This document shows, one piece after another, positions 44,946-58,020 of a stretch of DNA of 64,000 bases. Position 1 is the stretch's first letter. The number at the start of each line of letters is the position of its first letter. Made by a program: the position numbers and the translations under genes. Location: positions 59,292,118-59,356,117 of the forward strand of contig CM049317.1 in the NCBI GenBank assembly GCA_026874595.1, in the 5' to 3' direction. Under the pieces are notes generated by a model. The model did not search any database and was not told where the DNA came from. It saw only the letters and a list, made by a program, of their open reading frames with translations. This DNA comes from Sipunculus nudus. Taxonomy: Eukaryota; Annelida; Sipuncula; Golfingiida; Sipunculidae.

Positions 44946-46588
44946 AAATGCATTTTAAAGCAAAAGGGAGCTAATACTTTAATTGTACATTACTGGTTGC
45001 TTCTTTATAACTGCGTTTCTATTCAAGTGAAGACGCATGTAAAGACAATTGCAAATTTGTTGGGAAAAAACCATTTGATACTTAAAAAATTTATCTTATC
45101 TTTAAGCTATTTCGCTTTTACAGCTTGCTCGGATCATTGCGCGATGTGTTCGGGTCCTTATACAGACATGTGCACGAAGTGTGTGTCCGGATATATCCGC
45201 AAGGGAAATGAGTGCGTCAGTGAGTATAGAGATTCCTTCAAACACTTACATTGCTGATAAGTGAAGTGTAAATTGACAGTTCGAAAGAACAGGAGCGATA
45301 GCATCGAGTGTTGAAAAAGTCAAACATTTGTTTTAACGTGATTTAAAAATCAACCACCAGATGGCCTTCTTGTCAGAGTGGCCATGTGGAAAAAGATCTG
45401 AGTCTTCGTTCGACACTGTTTTCTTTCATCTAATACAATTCTAAACTTTTTCATTGGCGGTAGAACCTTGTCTGGTCCTGAAAAAAAAATCAAATATATA
45501 TCAAAAGAGTATGGCCTGTATAGTTATAAAAATCATTATTTTGGAGTGTCTACTATTTAAAAATCATAGATTTTATTACGACCCTTTATGTTTTGCATGG
45601 GATCCGAAAACAAGCACACAAACACATGGACATCGTATCCTTATTCTCTGCAGTTCGCTGTGGTCTGCACTGCGTCACGTGTGCTTTCTCCGGACCCGGT
45701 CGTTGTGACAAATGTGAAGTGGGATACACGTTATCTCATGGACAACTACCATGTTTAGGTACGTGTCTGTGTATGTGTGATAGTGTGTGCACGGGTGCTT
45801 ATTTGTTTGTATTAAGGTCTGTACGTATGCGCGCCGTTTGTGCGAATAGTCCGTTAAAAGCAGGGTAATGGGTGACAGTGAGTCGACAGACGATGTATCA
45901 TTCCAACCACTTATTTGAGACAATTTGTTACGTTACACTAACTTTAATATTCCAACTTTTATAGTATTAAGTGAGCGTAGGTGTTATTTATAAGGATTTA
46001 ATAACCAGTACTCGGCTCTAGCCGAATATTGGAGAATGGATATCCAGTCAAGATTCAAATATAGTAGACAGATGTTGTACTGGCCTTGAAAACATGGCTC
46101 AACAGACATTCTAATTTGACAGATACTTCCCGTCGATTGACCTTTGATCGTCGATCGACCTTTGACTTTTGTCCTGACGTCACGTGATTTATGACCGATA
46201 GTGCTTATAGTGTCTCTCGGTGAACTATATTACATTAGAAAGGCGAGAGTGTTTCCTCGGTGTTAAGATCAGACATGAATTTAAGACGTAGGCATCGATT
46301 TGGTCAATTGAATGTTTAATACAGATACACATGTTCTATAAAGTCAGCATTTAGATATTGACTTTATATTTATATTTTTATACTGTTTAAACTGTAGCTT
46401 GTGCTGTGGGTTGTGGCCGTTGTGACAAGAATGGCCGGGGAAAGTGTGACGTAGACGGATGTTTACCTGGATACCAGCCGAAGACATCTAAAAGTATTGG
46501 CCGACCGTGTGTTGCTGGCGCCACCAGTGTTATTTACCCCATCCGTCTCCAGGTGGCGCTACTTGCTATGTTAAATTGCGCCCAGTAG
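43519..46588 (+). CDS. Secreted/GPI-type protein with four furin-like Cys-rich repeats
   Basis: Five exons, 43519-43582, 44531-44620, 45124-45219, 45654-45758 and 46398-46588, form one frame of 182 codons (181 residues plus TAG). All introns are phase 1. Residues 1-21 are a signal peptide (MNKGWSCFLVFLVFSASGSV). Each later exon carries one Cys-rich repeat of the CxxC...CxxC...GY...C type seen in furin-like and growth-factor-receptor Cys-rich domains. The last exon ends in a hydrophobic stretch (VIYPIRLQVALLAMLNC), a possible GPI-anchor signal with Gly/Ala/Ser residues just before it. The product is therefore probably an extracellular or GPI-linked Cys-rich protein; ligand and pathway are unknown. 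The protease, kinase and Ser-protease parts of larger relatives are absent, so this is a free-standing short member. Confidence 0.83.
44531..44620 (+). CDS. Exon: Cys-rich repeat 1
   Basis: Phase 1-1, 90 bases, acceptor TTAAGCAG, donor TCATG|GTGAGG. Reads ACNKGCSDCDGRLVCYRC, then YTGYYLEFGQCH, a furin-like repeat with six Cys. Confidence 0.85.
44647..44797. mobile_element. Palindromic hairpin MITE with 8-bp target duplication
   Basis: The two 70-base arms are near-perfect complements, from CACAGGCACTCGTT to AACGAGTGCCTGTG, around the exact palindrome TACCAGTAATATTACTGGTA. The flanks ATCACGTG (44639-44646) and ATCACATG (44798-44805) agree at 7 of 8 bases, as expected for an hAT-type insertion. 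It starts 26 bases after a splice donor. A pre-miRNA-like RNA hairpin is possible but not implied. Confidence 0.8.
44876..44946. repeat. C run and (CT)n microsatellite
   Basis: About fourteen C residues are followed by (CT)n. On the sense strand the tract is pyrimidine-rich and lies about 180 bases before the repeat-2 acceptor. Confidence 0.95.
45124..45219 (+). CDS. Exon: Cys-rich repeat 2
   Basis: Phase 1-1, acceptor TTTTACAG, donor GCGTCA|GTGAGT. Reads ACSDHCAMCSGPYTDMC, then TKCVSGYIRKGNECV, a clear furin-like repeat. Confidence 0.87.
45654..45758 (+). CDS. Exon: Cys-rich repeat 3
   Basis: Phase 1-1, acceptor TCTCTGCAG, donor TTTAG|GTACGT. Reads RCGLHCVTCAFSGPGRC, then DKCEVGYTLSHGQLPCL. 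Confidence 0.87.
   Translation, partial: FAVVCTASRVLSPDPVVVTNVKWDTRYLMDNYHV
46398..46588 (+). CDS. Exon: Cys-rich repeat 4 and hydrophobic C-terminus
   Basis: The acceptor ACTGTAG opens repeat 4 (ACAVGCGRCDKNGRGKCD, then GCLPGYQPK) followed by RPCVAGATS and a hydrophobic end, with TAG at 46586-46588. The hydrophobic part contains one Arg, so GPI anchoring is likely but not certain. Confidence 0.82.
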
Positions 46589-46661
46589 ATGAGTGTTTAG
46601 CCACCAAAGGAACCGCGGTCACAAAGTGATATATTAACAATATTTGACATATTCTTTGCAT

Positions 46662-46667
46662 ATTAAA
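46662..46667 (+). terminator. Candidate polyadenylation signal (ATTAAA)
   Basis: The common variant ATTAAA lies 74 bases after the stop, followed by a T/G-rich stretch. This would give a very short 3' UTR. Confidence 0.45.
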
Positions 46668-47089
46668 ATACATTTTCACTCGGATTCATTTGTATGTTAT
46701 TTCTTTTCTTTCTTAAAAAAAACCCTCAACGTATTATGCCTAACATTCTCCAACAAAAGTCGGAAGCTAGAACCTTTTTCAGCAGTTAAAACACGATAAG
46801 AAACACAATGGATGTGCGTGTATATGTTTGTGTGTGTACGAATGATTATGAGTTTAACGCTCGAGTTGTCTTTGTATGCGTCGAGATGATATGAACCAAC
46901 AGCTAATCGGAGTAGACGCCTTAAACGAATATTTATAAAACCCTCTGACCTTTTAAATATCAGCATTCCACCAAACTGATTCCACATTATATATATGTAA
47001 AAATAGATAAGGCATACCAACACCTGAGCTAACGTTCTGGTCACCAGATCTTAAATACTGCGGTTGGCTTATTGTTCACGAGGGTTTCA

Positions 47090-47475
47090 AATTCGCGATC
47101 TTCACATAGGGGAAAAGTATCGCGAAAATAAAACCTTCGTGAATAGTTGCAATGGCATTTAAAGTGTATTGTGCTGGTAGCGTCAATATTAGCACACCTT
47201 GTTTGGCACCCGTAATTCAAAGATCGATAATAGCAATAGTATCGATATCTGCATGAAGTATTTCCACTTGCCCGATGTTCTTTTAGCTCCGCGTGCAATT
47301 GTAAGATTTTGCGTACAGATTCGGTAATTGATATAACAATAGTTATGTACATTATGTAAGTTACTGTATGTAAGTTACTGTATAGTAAATCGTTCAAATA
47401 AAACCCTCGCGAAACACTGAAGAAGTGAAATTCGGGAATATTTAACCTCGCGAAAATAAAACGAACCGGAATTTC
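47090..47475. repeat. 'cgcgaaa' dispersed repeat
   Basis: Contains 'atcgcgaaaataaaacc', 'aaaccctcgcgaaacactgaag', 'aacctcgcgaaaataaaacg' in direct order, flanking a 230-bp centre. A shorter fragment is at 7805-7880. Confidence 0.6.
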
Positions 47476-48509
47476 CGGGATCCCGGTCAAGGTTTTTTTG
47501 TGGCACATAAGGGCAGGGAATTTATTAATCCAAACAGAATGCATGTGTGACGGTTCCACTACTCCATGGTTACCTCGCAGGTCAGCTCCGCCCGCTAGAA
47601 CAAAGGCGAACATAATCAGCAGACAACTCTCAGTGCATTCACGGGAGGGAAAATTCAACCCCGTTCAGAAATGTACCCACACGCAGGCGTGCAGCCATGG
47701 GGTGCCGCAGGAACCATGGCATGCTCCCCCACCCCCACCCCCCTTTCCGATTTTGCATGTAATATTGAGGAAAAACTTTCGGGACGCTACATATATACTG
47801 TGATCATTTTTGTCAAAACATGAAAATATCAGTTATGTTATCACCAAGTTTCATTTTATACATTTATATAGGCAGATAACAATGTATACACAGAAAGAGA
47901 TCCATCCCTGGGATGTTATTTGTCAAATTTTCATGGGACTAAGAAACTAAAGATAATTAATTATAAATTTCAATTAAATAATTAATTAATAATCTTTTCT
48001 CTTTCTATATATATATTTGTCTCGGAGTTACCCTTAGATGCATATCTGAGGTTGAGTACAAGGGACGACGAGCTCTGCTCGTTGATTATCACAAACAAAG
48101 CAAGACTGGCTTGTGGGAAATTGTTTGGCTCCCACTTTATGCCTTTATTCAACTCACATATAAGAAAATCATCGTTTCTTATGATGTAACATTAAATAAC
48201 AAGTTAAAGTAGCCCAATTACAGATATATTAAGCGAAGGTATGGAGATATATCCAACAGCCCCCGCGGCACCCCTCTTCCGGTAAATCCTGGCCACACCC
48301 CTGTCACAAGAGTGCGACTCCGATGGTTCTGGATTGCAAGTATAGAAATCCTAAACCGACAGTACTCGGCTCGGGAGGGGTGGGAGGGGGGGGGGGGTCT
48401 GAATACACCAGTAGCGTAGGCGTGGGTATAAATGTAGTGAAGAAGTTGATGAAAGTGATTGGATAAGAATTGTTTCAAGGCAAAAAACATACACCTGTCG
48501 GAGATGAAT

Positions 48510-48700
48510 TGAAGGGGCCTAATCACCTATCTGACATTTAAAAACTTAAGGTAATCCCATTGAACTTTTGCAAAAAAATAGGCCATGAAAATAACCGCAC
48601 ACAGACTGCTTGTTTTGTTTATATCAACGTGTTTATAATGTGTGGGGGACGCAAAAATAACCAAAACAAATTGAACAAGGGCATCTGGTAGCATGTCATA
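48510..48700. repeat. Dispersed repeat, family F, copy 1
   Basis: Directly repeated at 54305-54495: 'cacctatctgac.ttta', 'aaggtaatcccat', 'aaataggcca', 'ccgcacac.g', 'gcttgttttgtttatatcaa', 'ttataat.tgtgg'. Both reverse-strand frames share the peptide YVDINKTS or a variant, so a degraded coding sequence is possible. Confidence 0.75.
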
Positions 48701-49239
48701 TAAGCCAGAGCTTTGCAAATGGCGTTTCGGAATAAGTGACCTTTCTACCTCCGCATATATGCAACCTACCACCTTAGGTTACATGATTTCCCGTTTGTCA
48801 ACTTTGCTGTGTTTACAAACATGTTGTTGATAAAAAATTCATACATCCTTCACAAAAGCGTTATAAGAACTTTTCAATACAAAAATTACCTTAAGACCGT
48901 TAATATTTACACAGAGGAAGCCAGAAATCACATAAATTCTATTTTCAAAAGGTAGATGAAAGGACAGCTTTAAAAAGATTTATATGAACTCGGAAACTCT
49001 CGGATAGTCAGCGGCATCCAGACCCTACCAAAAATTTAATTTCCTGTACCTTGGTCGAGGACAGTCTGTTCCTTTCATGCTAATACCAGCGGTTGCTGAT
49101 GATCTGTATATGCGCCTATAACTGTCAGTCTATCTGTCTTTTTGTATATCCACACAATATCTAAAAAAAATCATGAGGAATTCTATTCAAATAACGTAAA
49201 TGGGTAAGCCATGAACAAGGGAAGAATGTGTATATATTC

Positions 49240-49665
49240 TGGGCCCTTAGGGTTTATTGCCTCAGGCAGGAGGTTATGCGTTTATTCCCGTTCTTGTGTC
49301 TGTGTGTGAGTGTTCGTTCACAACATACTGGTATCTCACGCGATCCTGAACAGAATCTCATGAAATTTCCGGGCACCTCAGGTATAGGCGAATGAAGGAT
49401 CGATTGGATTTTGATGCGGGTCTGGCTCATGATCCGCATCCGGGAAGGACTCCCAGGAAGATTCACAAATGTGCAGTCACGTATGCACGAATGAACATGG
49501 GAATATTGGCCGCAACTATGAATGCAAACAATTGTTGGTCAGCTGATGCACCAATGAACCTGAAAATATTGGCCAATAATTGAATGGAAACACAGATTGC
49601 GGAGTACCCACATTAAGGGTCACCCAGACGGCGGAGGCCCGCAATCCTGGGGTTGCATATTTCTA
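49240..49665. repeat. Dispersed repeat, family C, copy 2
   Basis: Same orientation as 662-910 and longer. It adds a left part with 'ggttatgcgttta', 'gtgtctgtgtgtgag' and 'gaaatttccgggcac', and a duplicated inner 'tgcac.aatgaac.tg.aaatattggcc' segment. Confidence 0.72.
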
Positions 49666-50743
49666 GTTCTGGAGTTACTGGTTTGACAAATAAAAGAAAA
49701 ACGGACCAAGAAAGGGTGAAATCTAAAAACTTTCAACTTTTTTGTTTATCGAAACATTTGAGGAGTGAAGGTAGAATATAGAAAACAAATACAGTAGAGT
49801 GTCGTTTGTCCGAAAAACCAAGTCCCCAGAACTGTTCGGATTTACGAAGCTTTACTAGTATACATACCAGCACACAGAACCATGAACGTATATAGACAGC
49901 ATGGTCACATAACATGTTATTTTGTATACATACACCAGTAGGGTCTATTATGAAACAGGTCAAATAGGTTCACACATATATAAGCCTCATATCATCATTC
50001 TCATCATCTGGGAATGTTAACACTTCTAAGTCAGACGTTTAATCATTGCTTTTTTCAAGCTATACTTAAAATTGTATTCAGATAGCATCTGTTCATTCAG
50101 ATGATCGTACCATATACACATATATCCTGTTTATATTGCTCCTTTATTTATCCAGGCACGTAGATACTGACAATCCCTCTTGTAAGAAATGCTCCCTCCC
50201 TTAACAGCCTTAACTATCAACATATAAGGAATATTAGTCATAACTACTTTGCACACCTACCCTTGCAACGTCCACCAGATTAACTACTTCGCCCTCTCAT
50301 AGTTACCTAATGAAATGCGCCCTGTCGATGACCCTCGAGTGTGTGTTATAGTGTGAAAAATCGTTAGTGTGCAAAACAAGTTTTATTTTTAGTGATGCAT
50401 GCTGTTCCTTGTTCGTTGACCGAAAACGATCTGTACAAGTCGAGAACGAGGCCACTCCAGCGACCACAGGTGTTTTATCTTGGCGTCACCTTTGTATTTG
50501 TTTTGTAAGATTTCCTTAAATAAGGGCATGCGTAATATATACACTTTATTTATGAATGCAGACTGAAACAGACGACAACGGCCCTGTCCCCAGGAGATTC
50601 AAATGAGCTAATGTCCGAGATTTCGATGGTCCTTTTGTGTCATTTCGTATGTTGCCAAAGAATGCTGACAGGTATAAGAGCACAGCTAATGCTCAATATG
50701 TTATCCTGGTGAAATGTGAATGCAAGTACTGCACTGCACTGCA

Positions 50744-50871
50744 TAAATGAAATGAAATGAAATGAAATGAAATGAAATTAAATTAAATTAAATTAAATTA
50801 AATTAAATTAAATTAAATTAAATTAAATTAAATTAAATTAAATTAAATTAAATTAAATTAAATTAAATTAA
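50744..50871. repeat. Pentanucleotide array (GAAAT)n into (TAAAT)n
   Basis: About six 'gaaat' units change into about nineteen 'taaat' units without break. A single base change seems to have spread along the array. Confidence 0.95.
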
Positions 50872-51957
50872 AAAGTGTATGCTATTAAAAATATAAGTCA
50901 AACCTATGACCTTTACAAATTAAATACATTCCAATAATTTTTATCAGTGCTAGATTCTGTCACTATATAATGTTAAATTTGCCCCTCTACAACACTTTGA
51001 CTATTCTCCTCTACTGGTGTACATGTTTTCATACACCTTTATATTTTGTTATGTTTGATGACGTCACACACCTTGTTAGCAGGTCGCAAAGGTCCTAAAA
51101 TCCACTTGAATTACGAGCCCGACAGCTGACCTTATGAGCTCTGAGCGTGCAGGCAGCCTTCGTATTATCATCCCAAAACTGTTTCAATGTGCAGTCAAAC
51201 GTTTAACAACTTATATAAGAAATGAACCGACACTGAAATGTCTCAGAAAAAAATAAAGATTATTTATGTGGAATGTAAAAGGCCCAACTTCCATACGTCG
51301 CGGGAGTCACGCTCGGGTGGTGAACGCTAATAAAAGCCTCTGCTTCAAAGAAAGCCAGTCTGAGATGGGGCTCCTGTGTTGAAAGATGGGCGGCATCCAA
51401 AATAAGTGAAGCAGAAAAGACCTAGAAATAAATGCAATACCGGTAGATGTTGGCCCGTCGCTGAGGCGTAAACACGGTAGAGGGTTGGGCCGGCATACTT
51501 AACACGGAGCCTCCTCTAATTACATCTTCATTTTTTTCTAATTTTAACCAAGTATGAAACATTCGGATACCGGTAATTTTTGAGTGTTTGATCAGACGTG
51601 CCCGACCACCGTAGGTGAGTGAATAATTCATTTTTTTTGCACAATAACTTTACTTTTCACTCATTCCATATTCCTATGTGACTAGTACTTGTTTATTGAT
51701 AGTCGCACCTGTTTCGCCGTTATACTTATATAGACTGCCCGTATACACGTGTCGTATGTTATAACTGTAACTCAGTTCTCCTCATTCCAGTTCACACATA
51801 TCTGTGTGTGCAAGTATTTGTATGTGGCTGTTTTAATTCATATTCTGATCACTATTATACTGGAGTCACAACCACCTCTCTGACTATTCAGTATTCAGAT
51901 TTTTCTTCAATAACAAATCTATATTTTTGAATAAATGTATATATAGAGTTCTACACA

Positions 51958-51960
<3 letters not shown>

Positions 51961-52021
<61 letters not shown>
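51961..52021. repeat. (CT)n microsatellite
   Basis: About 30 CT units, followed by a small palindrome (tatatatataaagagag). Confidence 0.96.
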
Positions 52022-52023
<2 letters not shown>

Positions 52024-52455
52024 ATATATATATAAAGAGAGGGAACAGTGTGACATATATAGAACCAGTTACACATTCATGAGGCTATATAAATTATTAT
52101 ATGATTATAATGATTTTCTCACGTTACAATGAATTGGTTTTAACATTAACCTATAGTTTTTGCTAAAATTTAAGCATTATTTGGACGGGGGGGGGGGGGC
52201 AAACTCCCTTCTTTAACTCATCCTGAGTTCACACTAGCGGGGGTAACCTTAATCTGGGTAGTGGGAAGTGTTTACACCTGGGCCATATCTATAAAGTACT
52301 GTATTAAAGCTCTCTTCCCTGAATTCAAATGCCGTTCAGACAAAATACAGTGATGCCACGAGACAGGGATGCCGCAATTACCATACATTACGGCCGTAAT
52401 ATATATATTTGAAAATGTTGGCGTTGATGTCTCTCTTCTTGTTATGCTCATTGAC

Positions 52456-52458
<3 letters not shown>

Positions 52459-52512
<54 letters not shown>

Positions 52513-52568
52513 GAATATATAAAACAATAAGCGAATACTTTATATATAGTACCTTTATATATATATAC

Positions 52569-52618
<50 letters not shown>
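52459..52618. repeat. Two (TA)n blocks
   Basis: TA runs at about 52459-52507 and 52568-52618 enclose 60 bases of AT-rich DNA. Confidence 0.93.
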
Positions 52619-52621
<3 letters not shown>

Positions 52622-54304
52622 CAGATTTTAAATTACTATTGTCTGTTGCAATTGGGATGCCCATTGAAATGTGTCAATATTTTCATAAACTGGCAGATTA
52701 TTTCCAAATGGTGTGTTGCACTAAAGGAATTAACTATAATAAACTAAAATTATATCTGGCAAATTATATAAGTAATGTTATAAAATCAATATATGAGAAA
52801 ACAGTCTATTTTTCACAACATCCCAACCCCTATCATGAAGGTCAAGGTCGCAGGTCACCTGCTCAAAATTTGCATTTGAAAGTTCCTGATTGGTTGTTTA
52901 TAGTGTCATTATTATTCTAAACATTCTTAGTTCCAAAGTGAGGCTGTCAGTCTATGACAGACGCCATGTCACTTGGCCACAGGATCCAGAATAACCAGAA
53001 GATTGCAAAATATATATGTTCTACATCTCATATTAGGCGGCTGACTTTTGGTCCCTAATCATGCAGCTTTCCGGTCATATTGTGTGATAACATTTATCTT
53101 AAGAGAATAATCGCTTATTTTCAAATGACACCTACTGTTGGGTCAGAATATAGTATATTTATTAATTACTTGACCTTAATTGATTAAGGGAAATACATAT
53201 AAAACATGGAGGATGTATAGTTTTAGTATAATTATTGACAGTCTGCGGCAGTTCCCAGGGTACTTGCATGCAAAAAGCAGATTTCAGTTAGATGGAAAGG
53301 TTTCCTCAAAAGGTCACCTGATTATTAGATTTAATTAAAACCCTTTACTTACATTACATTTAAACTTCAGATGTTACACAAATATTACATACTATAACTT
53401 AATGCTTTATTAATTTAATCTTTGAATTTAAATATCATTTAATCTGTGGTCCACAGTATTATACCGTAAGGCCGACTATACAGTTTGGTAGGTTATCTTC
53501 AGATCTCAGCATTGTAATTATAATTTTATTCTGATTAAATTCGGCTGAGCATCATTTGCACCAAAGAGTTATGCAAAACTTGAGTCCGTTATATTTGAAA
53601 TCTGACATAAGCAACGTTTATGGAGCATATATACATACAACTGTATAACGAATGCTGTGAACACATATTACGGCGAAACTGACATGTTTAGTGAGCCCCC
53701 TCTTGCGGATTTAGCATGTGACTGGATTAGCAGCAAGACTGCTCATGCGCAGAATTTGCATCACGTGCCTACTTCATGCATACTTATATATACAATAAAT
53801 AGATGTATACAAGAACTCCGTTTTATGGATACTCCCCGGTACATACAGGACTTCTATTAAGGACAGATCCCTGCCCAGTCCTTGTTTACGGGTTAGGACA
53901 GGGGAATATTTTAGTTTTATGCCCCACAAGTTTCAGGTGATAAAACATTATTATTAAATTTCGAGAAAATTCAGTCAATCAGCTCATAATTTTGTAATAT
54001 TTAATCAATAAGATTTAAATTGTGCATTTTATACGGAGAATATTTGGATATTGCGTGTGTCAAATGTCTTACTGAAAAGGCATTAATGTTAGCCGATGTC
54101 TTTAACATGTTTAGATCTAATGTTAATTATGAATAATATAGTGCTAAAATTTAGCAAAACTTGTTTTCCTATAATGAAATCAAAACAGTTGCTCATATAT
54201 GGTGGGAGCGAGAAAAAATATGATATATCTGAGGAAGGATTTTTTTTAATGGAAACTACCCATGATAGTTGCCAGGGTCCAGGAAGTGCCTTTTCGACAC
54301 TCTG

Positions 54305-54495
54305 ATTTAAAGGGGCCCAAACACCTATCTGACCTTTAAAAACTGAAGGTAATCCCATGGAGCTTTTTTTTAAAAATAGGCCAGAAAACGTGGATATCAC
54401 CGCACACTGGCCGCTTGTTTTGTTTATATCAACGTATTTATAATATGTGGGGACCCGCCAAAATAATAAAAAAAAAAATTCAACAAAGGCATCGG
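54305..54495. repeat. Dispersed repeat, family F, copy 2
   Basis: Direct match to 48510-48700 with about one change in six bases by eye. Confidence 0.75.
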
Positions 54496-56984
54496 ACGTC
54501 AATTTAGGCAATGTATAACCTAGATGAGTCTTGTTCTCAAAAATGCATAAACGGTGTATGTTATTGATTCAGTTTACGGATAATTACTACTGCGCTATAT
54601 CTCTTGTATATTGTTTAATATCCATTGCTTTCCTTGCGTTCATGTAAAGACCAAAGGACAGCACGCTATCTGACTTCATCGGGGGCGCATAAAACATTAT
54701 ATCCCTGGATAATAGAAATATGATGAACAGTGCAAACAGGGCATCTGTGATTCATATATCTATAACTTTTTATTGTTTGCGGCTGCGAGTAGAGATACGC
54801 CAATGCACAACTGATTTTTTTTTAATCACAGCTGTGCGCATGCGCTCCTCAACTGATTCTACATGCATTAAGTGCGTAAATCACGAGTTTTTGATGTGAT
54901 TTATGTGTAAAAAAAAAACATCGGTTGTCGAGGACCGAGTTTTTTTATCCTGCTTTATAGCGGTCACATTCCGGGCCGTCATATTAGTGATGATGTAATA
55001 GAAGATGCTATAAACAAGTCTATCAACCGATTGTATGTTCTGAAAGAAACCGAGAACTCTATACTTTATGTTACTCCAATGACGCTTACGTTAAAAAGAG
55101 CCCATGTGTACCATTGATGCAGCGATCGCATTCGGGATTTAATGACAAAGCACTGCTTAAGAATCATGGGATATATTAAAACGACATTGACATGAATATA
55201 ATATGAATATATACTTTTTTATGTGGAACTAAATTCTTCTTGTAATATGGATGCTGTAAAGCGTGTTCTGAGATATCAAGGAGCAATTTCGTATACCAGG
55301 GTCGTATCTCTATCTTTAAAGCGATACCGTAAAAATAAAACCTCAAAGACTAAATCTCACATATATTAACGTTCTCTTTGTTGCTAATAGTAACGGCTTC
55401 AAAGGACCAATAAGTTAAGTCCAGTGTAGGAACAGAATATTATTCAAGTATTATATTTTATGAAATTGGCCTTAGTTTAGCAATGTTAGCTTTTTAAATG
55501 TTAATAATAATATATATCCAGTCTGAATTAGCGGTCATATTTCCAGCATAAGACAGCTTGCAATGGCAAATGAATACATTTTGGAAAATGGTCCCTTTGT
55601 TTCGCTCTCACAATATTCCTATTCCGCCGAGTTACTACCGCATCCATGTTCCTACGTGCAGCCAGGTCTTATATGTCTACCAAATTTGTATAGATACCTT
55701 CAAATAATGAAAGTCAAATTGTTTGTTTTACTTTGGGACTCCTAGTGACAAAGAGTGTCGTTTTCAAGGGCCGTTAGGTACAATATATATATATATATAT
55801 ATTGTCGTTATGGTTCATCTCTGGCATCCGGAGTCTGTGGCTACGCCTTTCACATTGACTGTAGATGTTCTTTTTTTTTCCCTTACTGCGTGACTCAGAG
55901 GAACTTTCATGTCGTTGTTTCTTCAGACTCTGTGTAAGTGGACAGTAAGGTATACATAGCGTTAAATTAGAACGTGTTCACAGACTATTGTTTCCGAAAT
56001 ACGTAATTGCATAAGTTCCGGGTTAAAATTCATCGAGGTTATCAAATTTAAATAAGCTGGTCAAAACAAAAAAAACAAGATCATATTACACTCAAAATAC
56101 GTTTTATTTATTTTTTTACCTCCTAATTTTAAATGTAGGTTTTAAGTATTATAAATGCGAGGCTGTTGCTAGATCAAAGTTCCAAGCATACAGCTTTCAT
56201 AGTAGTCTATGTTTAGCTTGATGAGCACGTGTTAAAGGTCTCCTAGCCTGAATGGTGCACTATGAACAATAAAGATTTATCGGCAAATGATTAATTGAAA
56301 CAAATATAAATACATGTATTTTCATTTATATGGTAAATTCCGACACAAAACTCCCGCGAAAAGTGTTATTTGATATGCCATGTCCCTAAATAATGGGGAA
56401 TGTATGTTTCAGAACAAGGCCATGATGCAAAGGCATACTTCAGGGGGGAAAAGTAGCAAGATATCTACAGTTTTTTTTAATATAAGGGAGTTGTAATACA
56501 CAATAAGGGATGAAATCAGTAGTTACATCGCTGGCTAATTTATATGGCGGAGTTCCGTTATAACAGCCTTCCGTAGTGCGTGTTATAATATTACTCTATG
56601 GTTAGCAATGGGTCCTAATTTCTGTTATCGCCTTGTTTCCTGTGCCGTAGCAGGCCCCTAATTGTCTAGGGAGACAGTGACAGTCATTGAACAGCATCCG
56701 AGGTGACGGAGTCGTCCCATTCGGTCTTGGAAGTCAGCCCTACTTCCTGGACTGGTGATATGTTTAACTACCTTTGCCAGGACGCTTGTGTGGCCCTACA
56801 TGTGTATGCATTTTAAAAGCAAGAGCTTTCCCATGAAAGGTTGTTTCCTTGAAATACGGTAGCGACTTGTGGCTAGAGGGAATTATACATAATTTTTAAA
56901 ACACAAAATTCATATGAACTAGATATGCCTTGGTCTATTCCCAAGGTTCTGAAAATTTCATGAGACTTCGTTCATGATTGCGTG

Positions 56985-57215
56985 AGTGGGGTTTGGACAG
57001 CCAAGTGGTAAAACGCTCGGCCCTCTCCGCTGTCGACTCGGGTTCGATTCCCGGCGAAGCTATGAGAGTGAGACCCTTCCAAGGTCGGTGGTTTTCTCCC
57101 GGTGCTTCGGTTTCTTCCACCCTTACCGACTACCGTGAGCGGACATTCGAGCCGTGAAGAGTTTTAGTTATTATAACAGGTTGTACAACCCTATATAATA
57201 AATATAATAACGAAG
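56985..57215 (+). repeat. tRNA-derived SINE
   Basis: A tRNA-like head has 'cagccaagtggtaaaac' (A-box region) and GGTTCGATTCC (57041-57051, B box). The body contains 'ggtttt' 'ctcccggtgcttcgg' 'tttcttcc', a conserved core type seen in many animal SINEs. The tail is an AATA-rich run near 57195-57215. Confidence 0.75.
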
Positions 57216-58020
57216 GAAATGAACGCATAACCTGAAGGCGGAGGCAATAAAACAATGGGCAACTTTCATGGGGCGTCTTCTGGGCCAAGCAAAGGTCTTT
57301 GACATCACACGATCCAAGCCTCCACTCGGGTGTATACAAAGCGTGACCCTGCGTTACGCGTTGACACGTGTGTCGCCTTTAGTGTACCCTGAACTTACTC
57401 GGAGCCGTGCTTTTTGCAAAGAATTCAGATCGTACTTTGTCTTTAATTGTGTGCCCTGGCCGATATGACCCTGTCTTACGCATATTCATTAACCTAAAAA
57501 TTAGCCTTTATACTTGTGAACCTGGGGGTCAAATGCTCCGCCACCCATCATTCGCATATCACTGCTATACCACTATGAAAGTCATCATGGGCAATGCTTT
57601 TATTTTGTTAGGGGTATTTATGGCCCCGAAAATGTTATTCATGCATAATTAATAGAATTATGTTCTCGGCTGGTTGTATTTCTAACCTGGCTAGATGTAG
57701 GATATATTTTTGTCTCAAACGGGTTCTTTTATTGAAAAACCTGCCGTTTTTACTTCATTTTGTTTGATGTGAGTTTTGAATATTCATTTTCCCTTTCTTA
57801 ACATCGGGTATGGTCATGTACGCCTGGATGTTCTTCTGGTTTGAAATATGAAAAAAAAATGATAAATGACAACAATCCTTTCAGCCATAAATGAAAAATA
57901 AAGACCGTGAATACAAGGTTTAATATGACATCGTTTGGTGACGTATTTTTTACGCAACATCAGTGAGGTCTGGCTTTCTACATCAGCCTTACCAAAATTA
58001 GTGTCAAAATATGTGATGAT

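Noticed and set aside
47041-47658. Longest open frame in the window (205 codons, minus strand)
   Set aside because: It runs over the 'cgcgaaa' dispersed repeat and low-complexity DNA, has no domain pattern, and its residues change character along its length.
56985-57060. Functional tRNA gene
   Set aside because: A- and B-box-like motifs are present, but the acceptor stem does not close and a SINE core and A-rich tail follow.
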